From NCBI GenBank assembly GCA_020161355.1, contig JAIUOF010000003.1, forward strand, positions 372,001-436,000: 64,000 bases of DNA, in the 5' to 3' direction. The notes beneath the pieces were generated by a model. That model had not been told where the DNA came from. It did not search any database and worked only from the letters and a program-made list of their open reading frames with translations. Source of the stretch: Bacteroidota bacterium. Lineage in GTDB: Bacteria > Bacteroidota > Bacteroidia > Cytophagales > Spirosomataceae. The position numbers were made by a program, and so were the translations under genes. This document shows positions 20,501-27,898 of the stretch, in pieces. Position 1 is the stretch's first letter, and every line of letters begins with the position of its first letter.

Positions 20501-21020
20501 AAGAGGTATGTTTTTCTGCCAGTAATCCATATTCTGTTCCTCTTTCGGAAAATTCAGGTATTCCGTTTTTATCTGGGCCAAGATTAATATAAAGAAAATC
20601 TCTTAAATATTTTGTTTCAGAGGACATCGAATGGCAAACATAAATATCAAGAAAGCCGTCAAGGTTAATATCTACCATAGTGACACCTGTGGACCAAAAA
20701 TGCGGATCTTTTTTTATATTAGCTTTTAGGGAGATATCTTCAAATTTTAAGTTACCTCGGTTTAAGTAGAGTTTATCCTGGACCTGATTTCCTGAAAAGT
20801 ACAGATCCTCAAGTCCATCATTGTTAAGATCTCCAACTGCTACCCCAGCTCCATTGTACACGTAATCATTGTCAAGAATATTTAATGTGTCTGTTTCAGT
20901 AATTTGATTTGAAAAATGAATTCCAGAGTAATCTGAATCAACCAATTCAAACAATTTCTTTTCCTTGGTGCAGGAAAAAAATAGCAATACTATTAGGATA
21001 CCTGAAAATAATTGTTTCAT
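17529..21020 (-). CDS. FG-GAP/VCBS-repeat lipoprotein with ASPIC/UnbV domain (locus 3)
   Basis: 1163 residues. A lipoprotein signal (VLLFFSC, Cys17) is followed by many Ca-binding FG-GAP loops (GDLNNDGLEDLYF, DINLDGFLDIYV, DFDNDGDLDLFL). The family segment TDWSWTPLIADFDNDGNKD is present, as is an ASPIC/UnbV-like stretch (SAKIYWSNGYVQKINNP) near residues 560-620, followed by a second propeller. It is a paralogue of the locus 1 protein, with the same domain order and the same place after SusD. It is likely exposed at the outer membrane beside the SusCD complex. No catalytic residues are seen, so ligand capture or a structural role is inferred. It starts 68 bp after SusD with a strong terminator between, which should lower its expression relative to SusD. 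Confidence 0.88.
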   Translation of the reverse strand: MKQLFSGILIVLLFFSCTKEKKLFELVDSDYSGIHFSNQITETDTLNILDNDYVYNGAGVAVGDLNNDGLEDLYFSGNQVQDKLYLNRGNLKFEDISLKANIKKDPHFWSTGVTMVDINLDGFLDIYVCHSMSSETKYLRDFLYINLGPDKNGIPEFSERGTEYGLLAEKHTSSGNFFDFDNDGDLDLFLNVNIISEQYPNQFVSLKTDGSDENKDILYENTWDGQKKHPYFKNITDQSGIKLGGYSHSCITTDFNNDGFKDIYIANDYLSNDILYINQKNGHFEDRLRDVFKHSSYYAMGTDLGDINNDGLNDLINSEMLPYDNKRKRLNLPHNNYTNYLFFEKYKYQYQYIKNSLHLNQGINPLTGLPIFADISYLAGIEATDWSWTPLIADFDNDGNKDIFIANGFPRDVMDHDFVMFRKDINSALLDKNEIHKKLKAVKIPNFIFKNNGNLRFERKIIEWGFEKATFSNGAAYADLDNDGDIELICNNINDNAFIYKNTLYEDRGNSENGFFRIKLIGDQYNPNAYGSQVKIWHQGRIQMVESMSGRGYMSKSENVFHFGVKKNTTIDSAKIYWSNGYVQKINNPKINQSRIIKIGFSQNAALENSNKKSENKYFEHVENNLLNLDFVHSENDFIDYNFQQTLPHKYSQYGPALAVGDLNGDKLDDFIMGSSSWFQGVDIFFQNSQGKFSRKNLKLKKSPLLKEEDLGIKIFDADNDGDNDFYVVRGSGQHPPGSELYQDILCINNGKGEFKIDMMAIPKESISGQVVKSADFDKDGDMDLMVTGRIKPMNYPLPAKTTLLRNDSKNGKVRFVDVTNLLCPELNNIGLISDAIFSDFNNDNKIDIILAGEWMPITFLKNTGNNFKNITRKTGLNNFQGWWTSLTAGDFDNDGDMDYIAGNFGINNNFRCSAKKPLRLIAKDFDKNGKIDPFISVYIPNEKFVDRPYFNHSKDDITSQLPKFKEKFVEYGKFGETTADNIFTKNELKGSILKSANYMYTSFIENLGNSKFKINALPIEAQISPVYGVFNIDINKDGLLDCVLVGNDFGIEIGQGRNDASNGLVLLNTNKKRFYPLSFEKSGFFVPGDSKALVSIVIKNKPFLIAGQNRGKLIIHQLKGDFKVYNFQTNAFLNNLKFKNGKSRKIENQGSFLSQNSNTFIY

Positions 21021-21036
21021 AATGAAACTATGTTTT

Positions 21037-21069
21037 AAAAAAAATCCATCAAATTGATGGATTTTTTTT
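21037..21069 (-). terminator. Intrinsic terminator between SusD and the FG-GAP gene of locus 3
   Basis: A hairpin with arms AATCCATCAA and TTGATGGATT, flanked by A-runs and T-runs that extend the pairing, ends in a run of eight T on the minus strand. It occupies the same position as the terminator of locus 1. Confidence 0.85.
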
Positions 21070-21088
21070 AAAATTTCCTACGAGAATA

Positions 21089-22795
21089 TTAATAACCTTT
21101 GTTTTGGTTTAATGTAGGTTTTCCATCCAAATAACTTTGGGTTATTGCTTTGGTCGGAATAGGGAAAACTTCACTTTTGTTTGCGGTGAATTTTCCAGCT
21201 GCGAGATATGATCTCTTTTTGCCTTCATTAGCAAAATATTTATTCTTCTCAGTTTCTGCAATTCCCCATCTTACCAAATCAAAGAACCTGTGTCCTTCCA
21301 TACCCAACTCAATCCTCCTCTCATGCCTTACAGCTTTTCTGGCATAATTTGCATCAGGGAATGATGCATACAAACCAATTTTATAATTGGCCGCTGGTTT
21401 TGATTCATTCATAACAAAGCCTTCAGGATTTGACGCTCTTTTTCTTACTTTGTTTACATATTCCAAAGCTTTAGGCAAGTTATTGAGCTCGATTTCTGCT
21501 TCTGCGGCATATAATAACAAATCGGCGTATCTAAGTAATTTTAAATTATTGTTATTATAACCTTTTGTCCAGCCCGATGCAGTAGTGTTGGTACTTTCCT
21601 CATTTTTATAGTAGGCATTTTTTATCGGAGAATATGGACCACCATAGGCCTGATCACGAATCCAGGTAATTCCGGGATGAATTCCCCAATCCAAATATGG
21701 AATACCTCTGCGACCTACTGTCCAGTCTAATCTTGGATCCACAGGATTGGTGTCGATCGAAAATTTGTCATCAGCACCAAGACCCTGGTCACTTTTTACA
21801 TCTACATTGTCATAAGTGTCAAGAAACGGAAGCCCTTCTTCATCAACCCGGAATGCATTGACCAGGTTTTGGGAAGGTTGATGAAAACCACAACATCCGG
21901 CCGGTCCTCCACCATTGGGATAATTCAAAACATCACCAACGTTTCCGTTATCGGTTGTTCCGTCGTTGACAGATTGCTGTACTTCCAGAATTGCCTCTTT
22001 GGTATTTCTGGTAGCTGCTCTGAAATTATCATGGTATTTCGCGTTAAGTTCATATACTTTGGAATTAATTACTGCATCAAACTGTGCTTTTGCTTCAGCA
22101 TATTTTTTTTGATACATCAATACTATACCAAGGTAACTCTGAGCGGCTCCTTTCGTTACCCTTCCTATTTCGCTTTGAGACAAAGGAAGGTCTGTAGCTG
22201 CAGAATTAAAATCTGCCTGAATTTTAGGTAAAATATCTGAATTATTGCCTACCCTTACATCCTCAATAGTTTCATCAATATACGGTACTTTTCCAAAAAT
22301 TTTCACCAATTCAAAATGATAGAAAGCTCTTAAAAACTTACCTTCTGCGATCCGGATTTTTCTAACATTCTCCGAAACATCTTTTAAAGCTTTATAGGTT
22401 TTTATCGCCGAATTGGCTCTAGAAATACCATCATAGTAATTTCTCCATTTTCCTTCGAGATAGGGGTTATTGGGTAGAGGATTCAATAACTCTATCGGAG
22501 TGATGTCTGGCTGATCACCAGAGTTGCTTCCTTTATAAGCATCTCCACCGGCAATACTTCCAAAAGTCCAGTTAGAGGCAGCTCCTCCCCAAGGGGTACC
22601 GTTATCCCATCCGGAAAAACCATCAAGGTTAGAATAAGCTGCAATTAGCAGAGATTCAGCACCTTTTTCTGTAGATGCCAAAACCGGCTCGGAAACCGAA
22701 CCGAATGGTTTAGTGTCGAGGTAGCTATCTTTACAATTTATTGCTACCGCAACCAACGTAACCACTGTTATTACTGATATTATTATTTTTTTCAT
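21089..22795 (-). CDS. SusD/RagB-family nutrient-binding outer-membrane lipoprotein (locus 3)
   Basis: 568 residues with a lipoprotein signal (VAVAINC, Cys21) and the SusD N-terminus KDSYLDTKPFGSVS. The conserved features are KFLRAFYHFELVKIFG, the AGCCGFHQPSQNLVNAF motif, RRGIPYLDWGIHPG, LLRYADLLLYAAEAEIE and HERRIELGMEGHRFFDLVRWG. It would cap the SusC encoded 20 bp upstream. That SusC gene carries an in-frame stop, so the SusD may lack a working partner unless the locus 2 SusC or readthrough supplies one. The SusD reading frame itself is intact, which suggests the SusC lesion is recent or an artefact. Confidence 0.96.
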   Translation of the reverse strand: MKKIIISVITVVTLVAVAINCKDSYLDTKPFGSVSEPVLASTEKGAESLLIAAYSNLDGFSGWDNGTPWGGAASNWTFGSIAGGDAYKGSNSGDQPDITPIELLNPLPNNPYLEGKWRNYYDGISRANSAIKTYKALKDVSENVRKIRIAEGKFLRAFYHFELVKIFGKVPYIDETIEDVRVGNNSDILPKIQADFNSAATDLPLSQSEIGRVTKGAAQSYLGIVLMYQKKYAEAKAQFDAVINSKVYELNAKYHDNFRAATRNTKEAILEVQQSVNDGTTDNGNVGDVLNYPNGGGPAGCCGFHQPSQNLVNAFRVDEEGLPFLDTYDNVDVKSDQGLGADDKFSIDTNPVDPRLDWTVGRRGIPYLDWGIHPGITWIRDQAYGGPYSPIKNAYYKNEESTNTTASGWTKGYNNNNLKLLRYADLLLYAAEAEIELNNLPKALEYVNKVRKRASNPEGFVMNESKPAANYKIGLYASFPDANYARKAVRHERRIELGMEGHRFFDLVRWGIAETEKNKYFANEGKKRSYLAAGKFTANKSEVFPIPTKAITQSYLDGKPTLNQNKGY

Positions 22796-22815
22796 ATCAA
22801 AAAATTCACTAATTT

Positions 22816-25800
22816 TTAAAATTCGATATTGGTTCCAATTATAAACTGTTTGACATATGGACTCTTTCCAAAATCAACACCATAAGTCAAGTCTCTTTGC
22901 TGGTTATAGCCTTCGGCTATATTGTTAATTGTTACATCAGGATCAAGACCGGAATATTTCGTAAATGTTAACAAATTTTGTCCCTGAACATAAATCCTGA
23001 ATTTTTCTAATCCTAACTTGGATAATTTTCCTGCCGGGAAAGTATAGCCTACCTGGAGGTTTCTAAGTCTTGTAAATGAGCCATCTTAAACGTAGGTGCT
23101 ATTGATTTGAGAAGAATATACATCAGATTGGTCAAGAACAGGATGTGTTTTTCCAGCTTCATAGAGCATGTCTTTCCCGCGGTTTTGATCAAAAGTATAG
23201 AAGTCCGTCCAGTAATGCATGAAATTGAAAATTTTATATCCATACACACCGTTTAAATAAGCGGTAAAATCAAAATTTTTATAGTTTAAACCCAGATTTA
23301 ATCCCAAAGAGAATTTTGGAAGTGGGTTGCCTATATTAACCAAATCTTCTGTTCCGATTTTTCCATCTTTATTTTGATCTACGTATTTGTACCTTCCAAC
23401 TTTCGCATCGCCTGGGTCAGCAAATAGTACTTTTTTAATTTCATCCTGCGTTTTCCACAGACCATCTACCTGATAACCGCGGAATTGTGAAATTGGAGCA
23501 CCAATTGTGGTATAAGTAATATCTCCAATTCTTGATCCACCACCAGTTACAAAAGTGCTGGAATTGGCATCCAGAGCTAAAACTTTGTTTCTAAATCCTG
23601 AAGCAGTAAGTCCGACATTATAATTTAAATCATTATTGACTTTTCCATTATAGTTAATCTGCAGATCGATACCCGTGTTTTTCATAGAGCCAATATTTGT
23701 ATTTTTTCTGCCATTTGATCCACTTTCCAGTGGTAGCTCTACAGGGTAGATCATATCAGTGGTATTTCTGGTGTACCATTCCAATGTGGTGGAAATTTTA
23801 TTGAACAGATTAAGGTCAACACCCACATTAAATAAAGCAGTACTTTCCCATTTTAAGTCTGGGTTTCCTGTTGACGTTTGATTAAAGCCGGGAATAGCAC
23901 TATTTCCAGTTCCGGTCAGGTCATACGCTGAAGTACTAATATCGGAGCCAAAATTACTGAATCCCGGATAATCTCCACCTAAAACTTCATTATTGCCTAC
24001 TATACCATAGGATGTTCTAAGTTTCAGATCTGTAACAGCGGCGAGGTCAGTCATAAAAGATTCTTTGCTGATTCTCCAGGCAACACTACCTGAGGGGAAT
24101 ATACCATACTTATGATTTAAGAACCTTGATGATCCGTCTCTTCTTATTGTTGCTGAAGCGTAGTATTTATCTGCAAAATTATAATTACCGCTGGCAAATA
24201 TTGAAGACATAGTATGAAGCCCTTTATATGATCCTGTTGCAAGGGTTTTTGGGTTGGTATTGCCCATTGTCCTAAAATTAGGATCTGAAAAAGATTGCAT
24301 TGCTCCGGATACATTGAACCCCTGAGACCAGAAGTTTTTCGCTTCCTGGCCAACTAACCCATCAAAATGATGACTTCCAAAATTATTCTTGTATTTAATA
24401 ATGTTATAATAAACCCAGTTTCTGTTGAGCCATGTACTGTTGCTCAGGGTATAGCTCTCGTTAACCTCTGTAACTTCAAAATTTTGTTCATTAAATCCTT
24501 CATTATGACCTACTCCGAAATCAAGACCAAAATTGGTTGAATAAGTAAAGTTCTTAAGAAAATCTACATCCAGAAACATATTTCCGGTCAACCTTACTCC
24601 GTAACCATCGCTGTTTCTACGATTCCGAGTCTGCTGAGCCACAGGATTTGAAGCATTTCCCAGATTATGAAGAGACCCAAAAAAGTTATTAATATCAGAA
24701 ACCGGAACTATAGGAGGAGCTGAATAAACATTCTTTAATACTGAGCCGTCAGTAGGGCGTCCCATTGAACCTCTTGTGTTTTCATAGGCAAAATTTAGGT
24801 TTTCTCCTATTCTTACATTTTTTCTGATATTAAAATTTGAGTTTAATCTTGTTTGATATCTTTTATAATCATTTAGGATTAGAATACCTTTATTATCGAA
24901 AAAATTACCTGATAAATAATAATTGCCTTTTTCTGAACCGCCACTGGCTGAAACCTGGTAGTTTGTAGATTGTGCTGGTTTGTAGACTTCATTAAACCAA
25001 TCTGTTCCCAATTTATTGGTCTGGTTTATCAGGTATCTGGTGTTTTTGTCACCAAATGCAGGAGGAAGAACGTATTTAGATGGATCAACTGCAGGATCTC
25101 CGGCTTTGTAACCAATTCCACTTACATAGTAATCAGGTAAAGTAAAATTCCAGCCACCATTTGATAAGAAAATTTTTGATACGTCACCTGGGTTCAAATT
25201 GGCACCTTTAACTCCACCAACTTTAATTTGCATGTATTCGTCAGAGTTGGCCAGCGAATTGAGGACTTTTCCGGGTTGAGATATTCCTGTCCACACATCA
25301 ACTCCTATTTTTGACTTCCCTGCTTTTCCTTTCTTAGTAGTTATCACCACCACACCATTAGCAGCTCTCGAACCATAAATTGAAGCTGAAGCAGCATCTT
25401 TCAAAACCTGCATTGATTCGATATCATTAGGATTCAGGAAGTTCATATTGGCTTCATTTTGAACCGGAACTCCGTCAATCACGTACAAAGGCTCGTTGTT
25501 GTTGATGGAACCTATGCCTCTTATTCTCACAAATTGAGTAGAACCGGGGTCTCCGGTGGTACTCATTGTAACCCCGGCAACTTTTCCTTGTAATTGCTCA
25601 GCAAAATTGGAGGCGGCGATTTTTTTCATATCTTTTGTATCCACAATAGTTACTGCAGTAGATATGTCTTTCCTTGACTGGGAGGTGTAACCCGTTACTA
25701 CTAATTCTGATAGATTGGTTGCATCCAAAACCAGACTAATATTAATAACGTTTTGAGCTCCAACCGTAACCTCCTGAGCGTGATAGCCTACAAAGCTAAA

Positions 25801-26034
25801 AACCAAAACATCGTTTGGCGAGTTGACATCAACAGTAAATTTACCATTGTTGTCTGTGACAGCACCTTTACTCGATCCTTTTACAGTAACCGATACACCT
25901 GGTAGTCCCGTGCCATCAGTAGCATCGGTAACCAATCCACTTACTTTTCTTCCCTGTGCAAATGAAATCTGGAGACTTGTGAAAAGTCCCATCATTAACA
26001 ACAGAAAAAACCTCAAATAGAATTTTCCTTTCAT
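22816..26034 (-). pseudogene. SusC/RagA-family receptor interrupted by an in-frame TAA (locus 3)
   Basis: The frame runs 982 codons from the ATG at 26034 to a TAA at 23086-23088, then continues in the same frame for 89 codons to a second TAA at 22816-22818. The downstream part is clear SusC sequence (DGSFTRLRNLQVGYTFPAG, IYVQGQNLLTFTKYSGLDPD, ending FIIGTNIEF). In the paralogues the stop position is Glu or Gln (FYVEDGSYLR, FYIQDGSYLR), so one base change from GAA or CAA explains it. The rest is normal: signal ending LQISFAQ, CarboxypepD_reg domain, LSELVVTGYTSQSRKD and plug. A product stopping at 23086 would lack the last beta-strands and the C-terminal aromatic signal, so it should not assemble. 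Sequencing error and recent inactivation are both possible. If read only to the first stop the CDS is 23086-26034. Confidence 0.9.
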
Positions 26035-26092
26035 AGAACTTAAGGATTAATGTTAAAAATAGATTAAAAGAATATTAAATATTAGAATAGTG

Positions 26093-26124
26093 CAAGTTAT
26101 TGTATTATTTTTTATAGGGCAATA
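26093..26124 (-). promoter_or_regulatory. Promoter of susCD locus 3
   Basis: Minus-strand TATTG (-33, 26120-26124), 19-nt spacer, then ATAACTTG (-7, 26093-26100). Box positions and spacing match the locus 2 promoter. The -7 box is a poorer fit to TAnnTTTG, so this promoter may be weaker or activator-dependent. Confidence 0.5.
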
Positions 26125-26186
26125 CTTTTATTAAAATAATTTAAAAATTTTATTTTTAGCCTGCATTTGGAATGATATTTTGCTTT

Positions 26187-26205
26187 AAGTGTTATTATTA
26201 CACAT
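26187..26205. promoter_or_regulatory. Candidate operator A of susCD locus 3
   Basis: AAGTGT-N7-ACACAT, with five of six arm positions paired. It is the counterpart of 17168-17186 at the same distance from its promoter. Confidence 0.5.
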
Positions 26206-26248
26206 ATATTATTAAAATTACCTTTGAATAGGTAAAAAATCGAAATAT

Positions 26249-26273
26249 TATTTGTGTCAATATTACACGAATA
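26249..26273. promoter_or_regulatory. Candidate operator B of susCD locus 3
   Basis: TATTTGTGT-N7-ACACGAATA, eight of nine arm positions paired, 65 bp beyond operator A. It is the counterpart of 17229-17253. Confidence 0.55.
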
Positions 26274-26742
26274 TATGTTAAATTTCAAATAACTGAAATT
26301 TTGGTCATTTTAATAATATTAAAATAATACAATAGAGGAAGAAAACGTCAGGTCAAAAAAGTATTATTTTGTGAAGGTTTCCGAATAAATTTAGGTTTTT
26401 TATATGCCAAATTCACCCTGAAAATATCTGTCCTACAAAATTTTTCTTTGTTTAAGAAATTTGGGAATTGACTTATTTTTGGGCGGCCTGTATTAAATTT
26501 TGTGAAAGGCTATTTCTCCGAATAATTGTAAAACATATTCAGGAATGTATAGAATCCTTGCTTATCTAAAAGTTTTTAATCTGAAAATCCCTATTTTATC
26601 TGGAGAAATATGTGCAGGAAGAATTGGTAGTGGATTAAAAAAGCTTTTTTTAAATATCGCTTTAGTGATTAATCTTCTGATTTAGAATTGTAAAGAATAA
26701 TTATATCATTATTTTTAAATGTCAAATGGATTTGAAATGAAA
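26274..26742. other. Long intergenic stretch with no recognised feature
   Basis: About 470 bp upstream of the locus 3 operators. I see no convincing reading frame, promoter or RNA gene. A few less A/T-rich patches (near 26480-26500) could be remnants of a decayed gene, but nothing is recognisable. Confidence 0.4.
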
Positions 26743-26771
26743 ATTCCTGCACTGAACATCAATGCAGGAAT
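26743..26771 (-). terminator. Terminator after the coiled-coil protein gene
   Basis: Perfect 9-bp arms ATTCCTGCA and TGCAGGAAT with an 11-nt loop, followed on the minus strand by TTTTC. It lies 34 bp after the stop codon. Confidence 0.65.
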
Positions 26772-26804
26772 CCAATATAACCCTATAAACCATTATGATC
26801 TTTA

Positions 26805-27749
26805 TTATTTCACCAAAAAGCTCCCTGTTCCTATTTTGAAGCCCTCTGAATATAACTCTACCGAATATGTGCCCGACTTAAGAGCCTGATCTTTTTTGTA
26901 ATACATATCAACCGCCTGGTCGTTGTTGGTGTATAAAACAGATTGTTTCATGCTGTAACCAATCTCCTGATTGTTGTATTTTAGCACCCCACCTTTATTC
27001 ATATCGTTTATTACTCCACCGTTGGGATCCAATAATCTCAAATACACATCCTTGTTATTAGTAGCAGTCAACGGATTGGATGGCAAAATGTATGAAACTT
27101 TAAGCTGATCAATTTTCTTATTCTTAACTTCGCCTGAGCGTTCCTTGCCTCTGCTACTTAGAGCCGTAACCGAAACTTTCACCGCTTTTAATGCTGAACC
27201 TACATTGATTTTTTGTTTTAAATCTTCGTTTTTGGCACTAACATCATTTAAAGTACGGTTTAATGAATCCTTAGTAGATTTTAATCCTGAATTTTCAGCC
27301 AATACCGTTTGCTTTTCAGTCTGAAGCATTTGATTTTGGTTAGTCAGAATTCCGTTTTCTTCTCTTAATTTTTGAAGCTCAACCTCTTTCTCTGCCAGAA
27401 ATGTTTCATACTCTTTGATTTTGCCTTCGTATTTCTTCGAAGAAAAATTTGAGTCTGCCTTGAGTTTCTTTTTATCCTCTTCGAGCTGAGCTTTTATTTT
27501 TTGTAGTTCTTCTACACTTCCTCCTAAAGCCTGCACTTCGGCTATTTTTGCATCAAGAGATCTTGAAATTGAATCCAACTTAACTTTGGTTGAGGATAAT
27601 TCATCCACTTTGCCGGTAAGTAACTTTTGAAGGTCTTCATTTTCCGTTTGTGAACCATAATACAGGTAACCAAGAAGACCAAGAGCCCCCAATAATACCA
27701 CTACCCCAATTTTAAGTGTGTTCGAATTATTTGATGCTTGTTGTTCCAT
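26805..27749 (-). CDS. Membrane-anchored coiled-coil protein of unknown function
   Basis: 314 residues. A single transmembrane helix (IGVVVLLGALGLLGYLYYG, about residues 14-32) follows a short polar N-terminus. Residues 35-190 are a long charged coiled coil rich in E, K, L and Q (ELQKLREENGILTNQNQML). Residues 195-314 are a beta-rich domain (VKVSVTALSSRGKERSGEV, LKVSYILPSNPLTATNNKD, GTYSVELYSEGFKIGTGSF). With the N-terminus inside, the coiled coil and C-terminal domain would lie in the periplasm. I do not recognise a named family; similar short TM plus coiled-coil proteins are common in Cytophagales. It stands alone with its own terminator. Confidence 0.75.
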   Translation of the reverse strand: MEQQASNNSNTLKIGVVVLLGALGLLGYLYYGSQTENEDLQKLLTGKVDELSSTKVKLDSISRSLDAKIAEVQALGGSVEELQKIKAQLEEDKKKLKADSNFSSKKYEGKIKEYETFLAEKEVELQKLREENGILTNQNQMLQTEKQTVLAENSGLKSTKDSLNRTLNDVSAKNEDLKQKINVGSALKAVKVSVTALSSRGKERSGEVKNKKIDQLKVSYILPSNPLTATNNKDVYLRLLDPNGGVINDMNKGGVLKYNNQEIGYSMKQSVLYTNNDQAVDMYYKKDQALKSGTYSVELYSEGFKIGTGSFLVK

Positions 27750-27898
27750 AATAAAATATTTCCGTTTTGATTTTGGTACAAACTTCCAATATAGAAATTA
27801 AATCAGCCTTAAGGGGATATTAAATTTACCTTAAAATTGTAAATTTTACGAATGAGCCAAAAAATTATTCTAAAAAAAACTACTTAAGGTACTATTTT

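Noticed and set aside
2358..21020. Repeated Asp-rich coding units as a tandem DNA repeat or CRISPR-like array
   Set aside because: The repeats are protein-level FG-GAP blades with varied DNA sequence and irregular spacing.
23086..23088. Programmed stop readthrough or an unusual amino acid at the TAA
   Set aside because: TAA is not a known recoding codon in this group and no stimulating structure is visible; a point mutation or sequence error is simpler.
22816..23249. A frameshift in the locus 3 SusC gene
   Set aside because: The coding sequence on both sides of the TAA is in the same frame, so a nonsense change explains it; the other open frames in this stretch have no family features.
26274..26742. 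A decayed gene upstream of locus 3
   Set aside because: Some patches are less A/T-rich, but no frame gives a recognisable protein segment.
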